62,348 nt of DNA from an uncultured Lactobacillus sp. (GTDB taxonomy: Bacteria > Bacillota > Bacilli > Lactobacillales > Lactobacillaceae). The stretch is from the NCBI RefSeq assembly GCF_947367085.1, contig NZ_CANBCP010000007.1, forward strand, positions 1 to 62,348, given 5' to 3'. The position numbers and the translations under genes are program-made. This document shows positions 50,541-62,348 of this stretch, piece by piece. The first letter of the stretch is position 1, and every line of letters starts with the position of its first letter. A model generated the notes under the pieces. That model worked only from the letters and a program-made list of their open reading frames with translations, was not told the DNA's origin and searched no databases.

Positions 50541-53500
50541 ATGCAAGTTTCAACAATAATTGAAAAAGATAAACAATTAGAAGATTTTATTGATCAGTTG
50601 CCTCACGCAAAAAAATCTCTCTTAACAGGGGTTAATGGTGGGGCTTTTAGTGCAATTATTAAGCAACTTTTGGATAAACAAAATAAGCCTCTGATATTAG
50701 TTGAAGAAAATGAGGATAAGGCACAACGACTGCAAAATGAGCTCTCTTCATTTTTATCGGAAGATATTGTGCACTATTTTGCAGTTGATAGTACTTTAGC
50801 CACCCAAGCAGCAGTAGCTTCACCAGATGAATTGAGTCAGCGAATTACGGCTCTTAACTTTTTGCTTGCACAAAAAACAGGGATCGTAATTACAACAGCG
50901 CAGGGTTTGCAATATAAATTATCTGCGCCTGAATTGTTTGCTCAAGCTAATAAGAGTTTGCAAATTGGTCAAGAACATGACTTAAAAAAGTTAACTCAGT
51001 GGTTAATTGCTAATGGATATAAGCGCGATAGCATTGTGGCACGGCCAGGAGAATTTGCACTGCGTGGTGATATTTTAGATATTTATCCACTGCAAAATCA
51101 AGATCCTGTTCGAATAGAATTTTTCGGAGATGAAATTGATACTATTAAGCGCTTTGATGCAGCCACTCAAAGAAGCTTAGAAAGCATTGAAGAAATTACA
51201 ATAACTTGTGCTTTGGATCGCGTATTTTCTCAAAAAGATATTGTTAAAGCAGTTGATGCAATTGAAAAAGATATAAAAGACTCAACAGCGGATAAAAAAT
51301 CGATTGATAATCATTTTGCTTTAGCTTTAGAAGCGTTAAAGCAAGGGCACCTACCAGAAAATTATGCTTTTTTAGTAGATTATTTACTTCCAAAATCATA
51401 TTCGTTATTAGATTATCTTGCTTCAGATGGGTTAATTTTATTTGATGATTGGTCTTTGATTCAAAAAAATGTGGCTGAAGTTGATGAACAAAATGAAAGC
51501 TTTATTTCTGAAGAAATTAAAGCTGGTGCTATGCTTGATAGTCAAAAGTTACGCAATAATTTCACTCATCAATTAAAGAAAGCTAAGCAAAGTAGGCTAT
51601 ATTTTTCTCTTTTCCAAAAAGGGATGGGGAGATTAAAGTTCGATCAACTGCTTAACTTTACTACTCGTGAAGTTGAGCAATTCTTTAGTCAGATGCCACT
51701 AATTAAAACTGAACTTAAAAGATTTCATACTCAAAAGCAAACTGTTGTCTTGCAAGCTGATTCAAAAATTCGTGCTCAGCAAATTCAACAAAATTTAGTT
51801 GATTATGGGATTGATGTGCCAGTAGTTAGTGATGACCAAATTCAAGAAGGTCAGACGCAAATAATTATAGGTGATTTTCAAACTGGTTTTAGTCTCCCAA
51901 CGGTAGATTTAATTTATATCACTGAACGAGAGTTGTTTAACCAGAAAAAGCATCATAAAAAACGCATCAAAACTTTAGAAAATGCGCAAAGACTGAGAAA
52001 TTATACCGAACTAAAGCCAGGCGATTATGTAGTTCATGTCAATCATGGAATTGGACGTTTTGAAGGAATTAAGACATTAGAAGTTGACGGCAAAAAGCGC
52101 GACTATATCACTATTACCTATCAACATCATGACCAATTATTTGTTCCAGCTGATCAACTGGGGCTTGTTCAAAAGTATGTTGGCTCTGAAGGACGCGTGC
52201 CACATATTAATAAATTAGGTGGTACTGAATGGGCAAAAACTAAGCGACGTGTCCAATCCAAGGTTGAAGATATTGCTGATGATTTGATTGAGCTTTATGC
52301 TAAAAGAGAGTCAGAAAAAGGTTATGCCTTTAGTAAAGATGATGAATTACAAAGAGCCTTTGAAGATTCGTTCCCATATCCACCAACCGCTGATCAAAAA
52401 CGATCTGTTGAGGAAATTAAAGCTGATATGGAATCACCACGTCCAATGGATCGATTAGTAGTTGGGGATGTTGGTTTTGGTAAAACCGAAGTTGCATTGC
52501 GTGCTGCATTTAAGGCAATTAGAGATGGTAAACAAGTCGCCTTTTTAGTTCCTACTACAATCTTAGCTCAGCAGCATTTTGAAACAATGCAAGACCGGTT
52601 TAAGGATTTTCCAGTTAGAGCAGCTATGCTTTCACGTTTTCAAAGCGATAGTGAAGCAAAAGAAATTTTGGAAAAGTTAAAAAATGGTCAAATTGATATG
52701 GTCGTGGGTACGCATCGTATTTTATCTAAAGATGTGAAGTTTAAAGACTTAGGCTTGTTGATTATTGATGAAGAGCAGCGCTTTGGTGTAAAGCACAAGG
52801 AAAGATTAAAGCAGCTTAAATCAAATGTGGATGTTTTGACTTTGACAGCGACGCCGATCCCGCGCACGTTGCATATGTCGATGGTTGGCGTACGCGATTT
52901 ATCAGTTATGGAAACTCCTCCAACAAACAGGTATCCGATTCAGACTTATGTGATGGAAGAAATGCCAAGTATCGTACGTGAAGCATGTTTGCGTGAGATG
53001 AGACGTAATGGTCAGATTTTCTTTTTACATAATAGAATTGATGATATTGATAAAGTTGTCAGTCAACTGCAAGAATTAATCCCTGAAGCCAAAATTGAAT
53101 ATATTCATGGTCGGATGAGCGAAAATCAACTTGAAGATATCATGTATCGCTTTGTCAAAAATGAATTTGATATCTTAGTGACAACCACTATTATCGAAAC
53201 TGGTGTCGATATGCCAAATGTTAACACCTTAATTGTTGAAGACGCTGATCGCTATGGGTTGAGTCAACTTTATCAGCTGCGTGGTCGAATTGGGCGTAGC
53301 GCAAGATTAGCTTATGCATATTTTTTGTATCAACCAAATAAGGTTTTAACCGAAGTCGGAGAAAAAAGGCTGAGTGCGATTAGAGACTTTACTGAATTAG
53401 GTTCTGGATTTAAAATTGCGATGCGTGATTTGTCGATACGTGGAGCAGGAAATATGCTAGGCCAGCAGCAACATGGCTTTATCGATAGTGTGGGTTATGA

Positions 53501-54035
53501 TTTATATTCACAAATGCTTGATGAGGCAGTTAAAAAGCGTAAAGGTGAAAAAATCGCTGTTAAAACCAATGCTGAAGTTCAGTTTAACTTTGAAGCTTAC
53601 ATACCTGATGAATATATTAGTGATCAAGAACAAAAGATTGAATTTTATAAGAGGATCAAAGAAATCGATGATCGCAAGCAAGCTGATGATATTGCAGATG
53701 AATTGATTGATCGCTTTGGTGATTATCCTGCTGCTGTCGAAAACTTGTTAAATGTATCAGCTTTGAAGTCAGATGCAGATAAAGCGCAAGCTTTGAGCGT
53801 AGTACAAAAAGATAACCATGTTCAAATTATTTTTAATAATAAAGCTAGTCAAGAACTAGAAGGTCCTAATGTTTTTAAGGCGCTAGAACATGTTACTTTA
53901 AGAGCACGTGTAAATATGGATCCTAAACAGAGAATGAATGTGGTTTTAGAGGTTTCAGAAAAGATGTCATCTAGACAATTATTTAGTGAGATAAGAGAAT
54001 TTTTAACTAAGGTACAAGAAATTGTCCAAAGATAA
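50541..54035 (+). CDS. mfd: Transcription-repair coupling factor
   Basis: An 1164-residue SF2 translocase that removes RNA polymerase stalled at DNA damage and recruits UvrAB. The N-terminal UvrB-like part is followed by the RNAP-interaction domain (ELKPGDYVVHVNHGIGRFEG), then motor motifs GDVGFGKTEVALRA and IIDEEQRFGV, the RecG-like region TATPIPRTLHMSM, and the C-terminal autoinhibitory domain. Length is typical. It is co-transcribed with pth and followed by rqcP. Confidence 0.95.
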   Translation: MQVSTIIEKDKQLEDFIDQLPHAKKSLLTGVNGGAFSAIIKQLLDKQNKPLILVEENEDKAQRLQNELSSFLSEDIVHYFAVDSTLATQAAVASPDELSQRITALNFLLAQKTGIVITTAQGLQYKLSAPELFAQANKSLQIGQEHDLKKLTQWLIANGYKRDSIVARPGEFALRGDILDIYPLQNQDPVRIEFFGDEIDTIKRFDAATQRSLESIEEITITCALDRVFSQKDIVKAVDAIEKDIKDSTADKKSIDNHFALALEALKQGHLPENYAFLVDYLLPKSYSLLDYLASDGLILFDDWSLIQKNVAEVDEQNESFISEEIKAGAMLDSQKLRNNFTHQLKKAKQSRLYFSLFQKGMGRLKFDQLLNFTTREVEQFFSQMPLIKTELKRFHTQKQTVVLQADSKIRAQQIQQNLVDYGIDVPVVSDDQIQEGQTQIIIGDFQTGFSLPTVDLIYITERELFNQKKHHKKRIKTLENAQRLRNYTELKPGDYVVHVNHGIGRFEGIKTLEVDGKKRDYITITYQHHDQLFVPADQLGLVQKYVGSEGRVPHINKLGGTEWAKTKRRVQSKVEDIADDLIELYAKRESEKGYAFSKDDELQRAFEDSFPYPPTADQKRSVEEIKADMESPRPMDRLVVGDVGFGKTEVALRAAFKAIRDGKQVAFLVPTTILAQQHFETMQDRFKDFPVRAAMLSRFQSDSEAKEILEKLKNGQIDMVVGTHRILSKDVKFKDLGLLIIDEEQRFGVKHKERLKQLKSNVDVLTLTATPIPRTLHMSMVGVRDLSVMETPPTNRYPIQTYVMEEMPSIVREACLREMRRNGQIFFLHNRIDDIDKVVSQLQELIPEAKIEYIHGRMSENQLEDIMYRFVKNEFDILVTTTIIETGVDMPNVNTLIVEDADRYGLSQLYQLRGRIGRSARLAYAYFLYQPNKVLTEVGEKRLSAIRDFTELGSGFKIAMRDLSIRGAGNMLGQQQHGFIDSVGYDLYSQMLDEAVKKRKGEKIAVKTNAEVQFNFEAYIPDEYISDQEQKIEFYKRIKEIDDRKQADDIADELIDRFGDYPAAVENLLNVSALKSDADKAQALSVVQKDNHVQIIFNNKASQELEGPNVFKALEHVTLRARVNMDPKQRMNVVLEVSEKMSSRQLFSEIREFLTKVQEIVQR

Positions 54036-54053
54036 TTGAATCAGGAGAAAATC

Positions 54054-54296
54054 ATGAGAATAGATAAATTTTTAAAAGTTTCTAGATTAGTAAAAAGAAG
54101 AACTGTTGCCAAAGAAATGGCAGATCAAGGCCGAGTAAAAGTAAATGATCGAGTTGTAAAGTCCAGTTATGACGTAAATTTGGGGGATGTTATTGAAATC
54201 GGTTTCGGTAATAAACAAATTAAAGCAAAGGTGCTTGATCTTAGAGAAACAACAAAAAAAGCTGAAGCAAGTGACCTATATGAGATAATTGACTAA
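54054..54296 (+). CDS. rqcP: RNA-binding S4 domain protein (RqcP/YabO)
   Basis: An 80-residue S4-domain protein (MRIDKFLKVSRLVKRRTVAK, then GRVKVNDRVVKSSYDVNLGD) that stabilises P-site tRNA during ribosome quality control. ATG 54054 with AGGAG is the family start; the frame extends upstream but only adds six residues without a ribosome-binding site. Confidence 0.92.
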   Translation: MRIDKFLKVSRLVKRRTVAKEMADQGRVKVNDRVVKSSYDVNLGDVIEIGFGNKQIKAKVLDLRETTKKAEASDLYEIID

Positions 54297-54397
54297 TGAC
54301 ATTTTGCTAAATAGATGTTATATTAAGAATATTGTATAGTGAAATTGATTTTAATTATCATGTTATTAGTCGAAAATAATGAAGGTAGGTTAAGCTT

Positions 54398-54775
54398 ATG
54401 AACAAGGGCCCTAGAATTTATAATGCTTTAAGTGATGAAGAAAGAATTGCGCGTTTGCAAAGAAAAGCGGCTCGTAAGGTTAAAGAAGTGCATCGGGTTA
54501 GAAGAAATAGAATTGTAGCTATTTTTGCAATTATTTTCGTTTTCTTTGGCATTCAATTAATTATGGTCCACGTTCAAACCAATCGGATTAATTCGCAAGT
54601 TGAAGCAAGTAAAGTTCAATTGGATAAAATAAATCAAAAAAATAAAAAGCTTGAGGCACAAAGTAATGATTTAAAAGATCCAAGCTATGTTGGAAAAATG
54701 ATCCGTTACAAGTTTTACTACTCAAAGCCTGGTGAAGCTATCTACAGTATCCCAGAAAAAGAGGATAACAATTAA
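54398..54775 (+). CDS. divIC: Septum formation initiator DivIC/FtsB
   Basis: A 125-residue bitopic division protein: basic cytoplasmic start, one membrane segment (about 44-64, IVAIFAIIFVFFGIQLIMV), then a short coiled coil (RINSQVEASKVQLDKINQKN) and a C-terminal region ending in KFYYSKPGEAIYSIP. It forms a complex with FtsL/DivIB at the septum. It overlaps the next gene by one base. Confidence 0.9.
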   Translation: MNKGPRIYNALSDEERIARLQRKAARKVKEVHRVRRNRIVAIFAIIFVFFGIQLIMVHVQTNRINSQVEASKVQLDKINQKNKKLEAQSNDLKDPSYVGKMIRYKFYYSKPGEAIYSIPEKEDNN

Positions 54776-55122
54776 TGAAGTTTCCTGTAGGTCTACGCAT
54801 TAACGGGCACGTAAATAATGTAACTGAACTTGGCGTCTTTTTAGATCTACCACATCATCATCATGGTTTGATACACTATAAAGATTTTGGCGATAAGTGG
54901 AATACTCAAAAGCACAAAATTAAGCAAAATGATGAGTTGCGTGTAGTAGTTATTAATAACTATAAGGGAAAAATTGCATTATCTTTGAGTCGAGTTAATG
55001 ATTCAAATTTAATAGATCCGACTAACTCTTTTAATGATCAAGAAGATTTTGGAAAGAGCTTGACTAATTTACTTGATAATTCAAAACATGAAATTAAACT
55101 TCTAAAAGAAGACTTGAAATAA
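54775..55122 (+). CDS. yabR: S1 RNA-binding domain protein (YabR)
   Basis: A 115-residue protein with an N-terminal S1 OB fold (GLRINGHVNNVTELGVFLDL, then LIHYKDFGDKW and KIALSLSRV), associated with ribosomes or mRNA in related species. The C-terminal tail is polar. Translationally coupled to divIC. Confidence 0.88.
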   Translation: MKFPVGLRINGHVNNVTELGVFLDLPHHHHGLIHYKDFGDKWNTQKHKIKQNDELRVVVINNYKGKIALSLSRVNDSNLIDPTNSFNDQEDFGKSLTNLLDNSKHEIKLLKEDLK

Positions 55123-55147
55123 AGTGACCACGAGGTCGCTTTTTTTA
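55122..55147 (+). terminator. Terminator after yabR
   Basis: AAGTGACC pairs with GGTCGCTT (one G-U) around ACGA, then seven T; the left arm starts in the yabR stop codon. Confidence 0.8.
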
Positions 55148-55158
55148 TGAGGTGAGTT

Positions 55159-56463
55159 ATGGAATTAACGACTTTTTTTTCTCGTAATAAATTACCTACT
55201 GATAATAAAAAGTTCTTGATTGCTACTAGTAGCGGGCCTGATTCAATGGCTTTGTTGGATATGATGAGGAGATTAGTTAAAGATTCAAGTCATCAAATTT
55301 ATGTAGCTCATATTGATCATTGCTTGAGAAAAGATAGCTTTTTAGAAAGTCAGCTCATTAGTGAGTATTGTGATAAATATAATCTTGTTTTTTTTGATAA
55401 AAAATGGGAAGTGGGCCTTCATCCAAAAAGTGGAATTGAGGCTAGTGCGAGAAAGTTTCGGTATGATTTTTTTAAAGAATTGATTAATCGATATAAAATT
55501 GATTATTTGATTACAGCGCATCACGGAGATGACTTGATAGAAAATATCTTATTGAAATTTATTCGCTCAGGTAATGTCCAAGAAATGAATTCTTTAGTGG
55601 AGATAGGGGATTTTGCGTCAGCTAAGATTGTACGTCCTTTGCTATCTTGGAGTAAGGAAGAATTAAAACAATATGATATAGAAAATAAGGTTGACTATAT
55701 TCAAGATAAGACTAATTTTGAAGATGAGGTATTGCGTAATAGACTAAGGCATCATGTTGTCCCTTTGTTAAAAAAAGAAAATACAGATTTAATTGCAAAT
55801 GCGAATAATTTCTTAAACAGTGAAAAGGCTCTGGAAGATGATCAAAGTAGCTTGTTTTCGGCAGTTAAAAGGCCAAAAATTATTTTAGACAGCATCACTG
55901 GAGAACTTTCAGATATATCTACGTTTAGTAATTCACAAAAGAAACGTTATTTTGAATGGTTGCTTGCAAAAAAATGGCATCGAAAAGTTCATTTTCCAAC
56001 ACAAGATTTTACTAAGGCACTTACTTTACAAAAAGATGGCTTTGAATTAATCATTTATCAAGACAGTTTTTATATCACTAAACAGCTGCAAGACAAGGCG
56101 ATGATGATGCCAATATCTTTAGACAAACCCTTTAATTTTCTTAATAAACAATACGTAGTTTCGCTCAAGGATAGCTGGCCAGAGATGACTAAAATTGATT
56201 ATTTTTATAATATTCCTGATCTCAAATTCTATGCTGGTAGTTTAGAAAATGGGTCCAAATTGACTTTGGCTGATGAAACTATGGTCAAAGCAAAGAAAAA
56301 ATTTGCTCAAGCAAAAATTCCCAGACAATTACGTAATCGATGTTTATCAATTAAAACTGATAAATCTATATTGTATGTGGAACATACATATCGCTGGCAA
56401 CAATATAATGAAAAATATGTATGTTTCAATATTTTTTCAAATTGTGAAGATTCATTTAAATAA
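55159..56463 (+). CDS. tilS: tRNA(Ile)-lysidine synthase
   Basis: A 434-residue N-type ATP pyrophosphatase that modifies C34 of tRNA-Ile (CAU) to lysidine, so it reads AUA; essential. The PP-loop is TSSGPDSMALLDMM (about 24-37); HIDHCLRKDS and ITAHHGDDLIEN follow; the C-terminal domain recognises the tRNA. GGTG precedes the ATG. ftsH follows after only 68 nt, without the hpt gene that often lies between these two in Firmicutes. Confidence 0.92.
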   Translation: MELTTFFSRNKLPTDNKKFLIATSSGPDSMALLDMMRRLVKDSSHQIYVAHIDHCLRKDSFLESQLISEYCDKYNLVFFDKKWEVGLHPKSGIEASARKFRYDFFKELINRYKIDYLITAHHGDDLIENILLKFIRSGNVQEMNSLVEIGDFASAKIVRPLLSWSKEELKQYDIENKVDYIQDKTNFEDEVLRNRLRHHVVPLLKKENTDLIANANNFLNSEKALEDDQSSLFSAVKRPKIILDSITGELSDISTFSNSQKKRYFEWLLAKKWHRKVHFPTQDFTKALTLQKDGFELIIYQDSFYITKQLQDKAMMMPISLDKPFNFLNKQYVVSLKDSWPEMTKIDYFYNIPDLKFYAGSLENGSKLTLADETMVKAKKKFAQAKIPRQLRNRCLSIKTDKSILYVEHTYRWQQYNEKYVCFNIFSNCEDSFK

Positions 56464-56531
56464 TTAGGGAAAAGCGCAAATTTATGGTAAAATTTTGAGA
56501 GTAATTCCAAGAAACTTCATGGAGGTTCAAT

Positions 56532-58700
56532 ATGAAAAATAGAAGAAACAGACTGCTATCGAACGGTCTTTTCTATATTTTGGTATTCGTGATCCTCTTA
56601 GGAGGAATTAACTGGTTCGTAGGTGGTTCTGGATCAAGTGGTTCTTCCGAAAATATTAGCTATTCAACTCTTGTTAAAGATTTGAAAGCTAAGAGAGTCA
56701 AGAGTATCAATATCCAACCAGCTAATGGTGTTTATACTGTTACTGGTACTTATAAAAAAGCACATAAAGTTAAAAATCAAAAAAATAATAGTTTAGACTT
56801 CTTCGGTGGTACAACTAGTGGTAATAGTGTGGATCGTTTTAATACGACCATGCTTCAGAATGACTCCATGGTTAAGAATGTCTCTAATTTAGCTCAAAAA
56901 TCTGGAGCTACAATTTCTGGCCAGGGAGAATCTCAATCTGGCACCTGGATCTCAACTATTGTCATGCTTGTTCCTACTTTGATTTTCATTGTCATGTTAT
57001 GGATGATGATGAATCAAGGTGGCCAAGGTCGTGGTGGCGGCATGATGAGCTTTGGTAAGTCTCATGTTAAGCCACAAGATCCAAGCAAGAACAAGGTTCG
57101 CTTCTCGGATGTTGCAGGTGAAGAAGAAGAAAAGCAAGAGCTTGTTGAAATCGTAGAATTTTTGAAACATCCATCTAAATACACTAAGCTTGGTGCTCGT
57201 ATCCCAGCGGGTGTGCTTCTTGAAGGCCCTCCTGGTACTGGTAAAACTTTACTTGCTCGAGCAGTGGCAGGAGAAGCAGGAGTACCATTTTATTCAATTT
57301 CTGGTTCTGACTTTGTTGAAATGTTCGTTGGTGTCGGTGCTTCTCGTGTTCGTGACTTATTTGAAACTGCTAAAAAGAATGCTCCAAGTATTATCTTCAT
57401 CGATGAAATTGATGCAGTTGGACGCAGACGTGGAAATGGCGTTGGCGGTGGACATGATGAACGTGAACAAACTTTAAACCAATTACTTGTTGAAATGGAT
57501 GGTTTTGAAGGTGACGAAGGCGTTATTGTTATGGCTGCCACCAACCGTTCAGATGTCTTAGACCCAGCTTTGCTTCGCCCAGGACGTTTCGATAGAAAAG
57601 TTTTAGTTGGCCGTCCTGATGTTAAAGGCCGTGAAGCTATTTTGAAAGTTCACGCCAAAAATAAGCCACTTGCCTCTGATGTTGATCTTAAAGAAGTTGC
57701 ACGTCAGACACCAGGTTTTGTGGGTGCTGACCTTGAAAACGTCTTAAATGAAGCAGCTTTAGTTGCGGCAAGACGTAATAAGACTGAAATTACTGCTTCA
57801 GATATTGATGAAGCTGAAGACCGGGTAATTGCTGGACCAGCTAAGAAAGATACTGTTATCTCTGCTTCAGAAAGAAAACGTGTTGCTTTCCACGAAGCTG
57901 GACACGCTATCGTTGGTTTGGTATTGAGTGATTCACGTACTGTTAGAAAAGTTACTATCGTTCCGCGTGGTAGAGCTGGTGGATACAACATTATGCTTCC
58001 AAAAGAGGATGAAAATCTTCTTACTAAGAGCCAATTGATGGAACAAGTTGCTGGACTTATGGGTGGTCGCGCAGGTGAAGAAGTAGTTGTGGGTGACAAG
58101 TCAACTGGAGCTTCAAATGACTTTGAACAAGCTACTAATATTGCTCGTAGTATGGTTACTCAATACGGTATGACCGATGTTGGTATGACCGAATTAGAAT
58201 CTCCAAGTATGCAAAACGAATTTGGCGTAAAGCCATACAGTGAAGCTACTGCTGCTAAGATTGATGAAGCAGTTAAGAAGATTCTTGATGAAGGCTATGA
58301 CAAAGCTGTTGAGATTATTAAGACTCATCGCGAAACTCATAAAGTCATTGCTGAAGCTTTGCTCAAGTATGAGACTTTGAACGAAAAACAAATTCTTTCA
58401 TTGTTTAAGACTGGTAAGATGCCAGAAAATGATGATAACGAATTTCCAAGTGAAAATAAGGCCTCAACTTATGAAGAAGCCAAAGCTGCAATGGAAAAAA
58501 GAGATCACCAACGTGAAGAAACTGAAAGCAAGGATGACAAAGAAGATATCCATCCACTTCCAGATGATCACAGAAATATCGATGACATTCCGTTGAATCC
58601 ACCATCAGAAAATGATGATTCAGAAAATAAAACATCAGATTCAACAAATAGCGATTCAGCTGAGAATAAATCAAGTGATGACTCTGATCATAAAGAATAA
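56532..58700 (+). CDS. ftsH: ATP-dependent zinc metalloprotease
   Basis: A 722-residue membrane protease that degrades misfolded or regulatory membrane proteins. Two N-terminal membrane segments (about 11-29 and 139-159) flank an external loop; then the AAA module ([27 protein letters not shown], second region of homology) and the zinc site HEAGH with the later D ligand. A long acidic tail (last 90 residues) is low complexity. GGAGG precedes the start. Confidence 0.95.
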   Translation: MKNRRNRLLSNGLFYILVFVILLGGINWFVGGSGSSGSSENISYSTLVKDLKAKRVKSINIQPANGVYTVTGTYKKAHKVKNQKNNSLDFFGGTTSGNSVDRFNTTMLQNDSMVKNVSNLAQKSGATISGQGESQSGTWISTIVMLVPTLIFIVMLWMMMNQGGQGRGGGMMSFGKSHVKPQDPSKNKVRFSDVAGEEEEKQELVEIVEFLKHPSKYTKLGARIPAGVLLEGPPGTGKTLLARAVAGEAGVPFYSISGSDFVEMFVGVGASRVRDLFETAKKNAPSIIFIDEIDAVGRRRGNGVGGGHDEREQTLNQLLVEMDGFEGDEGVIVMAATNRSDVLDPALLRPGRFDRKVLVGRPDVKGREAILKVHAKNKPLASDVDLKEVARQTPGFVGADLENVLNEAALVAARRNKTEITASDIDEAEDRVIAGPAKKDTVISASERKRVAFHEAGHAIVGLVLSDSRTVRKVTIVPRGRAGGYNIMLPKEDENLLTKSQLMEQVAGLMGGRAGEEVVVGDKSTGASNDFEQATNIARSMVTQYGMTDVGMTELESPSMQNEFGVKPYSEATAAKIDEAVKKILDEGYDKAVEIIKTHRETHKVIAEALLKYETLNEKQILSLFKTGKMPENDDNEFPSENKASTYEEAKAAMEKRDHQREETESKDDKEDIHPLPDDHRNIDDIPLNPPSENDDSENKTSDSTNSDSAENKSSDDSDHKE

Positions 58701-58704
58701 GATT

Positions 58705-58734
58705 AAAATAGAGCTGAAAGGCTCTATTTTTTTT
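58705..58734 (+). terminator. Terminator of ftsH
   Basis: AAAATAGAGC and GCTCTATTTT are perfect arms around TGAAAG, then more T's. Confidence 0.9.
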
Positions 58735-58747
58735 GAGAGGAAACAAA

Positions 58748-59626
58748 ATGAATGATTATTTAATTAGAGCGATTGATAAGACAAAAAATTTGAGATTTTT
58801 GGCTGTTACAGCAAAAGATTTAGTCAATGAAGCACAAAAGCGCCATAATACTTGGAGCGCCTCTAGCGCAGTTTTAGGTAGGACGATGATTGGAAGCTTG
58901 CTTTTAGCGAGTGCTTTGTTAAAAGATAAAGATGAATTAACAGTCAGATTATTGGGCAACGGTCCAGTGGGAGCCACTGTTGTAACTGCCAAAGCTGATT
59001 TAAAAGTTAAAGGATTCATTCAGAATCCTCATATTGCCCTTCCTCCAAAAAAAGATGGGCATATTGATGTTGCTAAAGCAGTTGGAAAAGGCTGGTTGCA
59101 AGTCACCAAAGACCTAGGTTTAAACAAGCCATACACGGGTGAAGTTCCAATTGTTAGTGGAGAAATTGCAGAAGATTTTACTTACTATATGGCCAAATCT
59201 GAACAAATTCCTTCCGCTGTAGGATTATCTGTTTTTGTAGAGCCGAATAATTCGATTGGAGCAGCTGGCGGCTTTATGATGCAAGCTTTGCCGGGAGCAA
59301 GTGATGAACTTTTAGAAAAAGTAGAAAAGAAAATCAAGGCTTTGCCGCATTTATCTTCTATGTTTTTAGATGGGACCACTCCAGAAGATTTAGCTAAGAA
59401 AATAATGGGTGATGACTGTAAGATTTTAGATAAGCAAGAAGTAGCTTTTTCTTGCGACTGTTCAAAAGAAAAATATAGTGATATTTTGAAAACACTAAAG
59501 CCTACTGAAATAAAAGAAATGATTGAAAAAGATCATGGTGCAGAGTTAACTTGTCGTTTTTGTAAAAATAAATATCATTTTACAGAAGATGAGTTAAAAG
59601 CCATTTTAGCCGAGCAAAAAGATTAA
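58748..59626 (+). CDS. hslO: Redox-regulated chaperone Hsp33
   Basis: A 292-residue holdase chaperone switched on by oxidation. The C-terminal zinc site is CDCSKEK (CxC) and CRFCKNKY (CxxC), all four cysteines present. ATG 58748 (MNDYLIRAIDK) with GAGAGG is the family start; the frame continues five codons further upstream without support. Usual place after ftsH. Confidence 0.93.
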   Translation: MNDYLIRAIDKTKNLRFLAVTAKDLVNEAQKRHNTWSASSAVLGRTMIGSLLLASALLKDKDELTVRLLGNGPVGATVVTAKADLKVKGFIQNPHIALPPKKDGHIDVAKAVGKGWLQVTKDLGLNKPYTGEVPIVSGEIAEDFTYYMAKSEQIPSAVGLSVFVEPNNSIGAAGGFMMQALPGASDELLEKVEKKIKALPHLSSMFLDGTTPEDLAKKIMGDDCKILDKQEVAFSCDCSKEKYSDILKTLKPTEIKEMIEKDHGAELTCRFCKNKYHFTEDELKAILAEQKD

Positions 59627-59701
59627 TTATCTACTAACCAAAATATAGTAGTAAATAAACTTTTCTGATAGAATATTTAGAGACTTGAAAGGAGTATGCA
59701 T

Positions 59702-62259
<2,558 letters not shown>

Positions 62260-62274
62260 TTTTTCAAAAAAGTA

Positions 62275-62304
62275 TTTACAAATTGGATTATAATTTGCTA
62301 TAAT
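62275..62304 (+). promoter_or_regulatory. Promoter of the tRNA gene or cluster
   Basis: TTTACA (62275-62280) and TATAAT (62299-62304), 18 nt apart, place the transcription start near 62311, just before the tRNA. Confidence 0.75.
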
Positions 62305-62316
62305 CTTTTTTGTACT

Positions 62317-62348
62317 GCGGAAGTAGTTCAGTGGTAGAACATCACCTT
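62317..62348 (+). tRNA. tRNA gene, 5' part, probably tRNA-Gly
   Basis: GCGGAAG acceptor 5' strand, TA at 8-9, D-arm with AGTTCAGTGGTAGAAC, then the left anticodon arm (TCACC, TT). The window stops at about position 33, just before the anticodon. The acceptor and D-arm match Firmicutes tRNA-Gly (GCC), but the anticodon itself is not visible. It probably starts a tRNA or rRNA-linked cluster. Confidence 0.8.

Overview
The window is AT-rich, tightly packed chromosomal DNA of a Lactobacillus, most likely of the L. gasseri/paragasseri/johnsonii group. The clues are the oxc-frc oxalate pair, an L-lactate dehydrogenase of 323 residues, a zinc-independent ribosomal protein L31, and the order mfd-rqcP-divIC-yabR-tilS-ftsH-hslO-dusB-lysS. 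The species call is inference; the gene families are read from the sequence.

The left end (1-5.7 kb) is a defence island. It carries the 3' part of a frameshifted MmeI-type restriction-modification protein, an unknown protein, an SF2 helicase and a GIY-YIG protein, overlapping or 2 nt apart as one operon. A separate Abi_2/HEPN abortive-infection gene follows on the other strand. From 5.7 to 20.8 kb lies an accessory region: redox and hydrolase genes beside HxlR and TetR regulators, two LytTR/DUF3021 regulatory pairs (one with an ABC transporter), and a membrane-bound XRE regulator. This region also holds many relics: a TetR start with its operator, a beheaded doc toxin, the tail of an acetyltransferase, a duplicated gene end and an unknown tail. 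One gap (about 5.8-6.0 kb) looks like a gene for a structured RNA.

From 20.8 to 29.5 kb most genes are on the minus strand: an acetyltransferase, a His-rich unknown protein, the oxalate-degrading frc and oxc genes with a strong inverted repeat in front, a Ca2+-type P-ATPase and a C69 dipeptidase. At 29.6-32.5 kb a TrpXYZ-like ABC transporter operon follows a leader RNA with a near-perfect promoter, a 15-codon leader peptide containing a Trp codon, and two tandem terminators. I read this as ribosome-dependent attenuation. Next come an APC permease and a sugar region (34.2-43.0 kb): GntR, a PTS EIIC and an SGNH esterase, then a LacI regulator divergent from a second EIIC and an alpha-galactosidase. 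The LacI intergenic region has two matching 18-bp operators and a cre-like site.

From 43.1 kb the window is core genome: rpmE2, murF, cshA, acpS, alr, a CBS/ACT protein and ldh, then pth-mfd-rqcP-divIC-yabR-tilS-ftsH-hslO-dusB-lysS. It ends inside a tRNA gene, probably tRNA-Gly. The points most worth following are the helicase/GIY-YIG defence operon with its broken methylase, the trp-type leader, the 21-bp-phased LytTR sites, and the candidate RNA at 5.8-6.0 kb.
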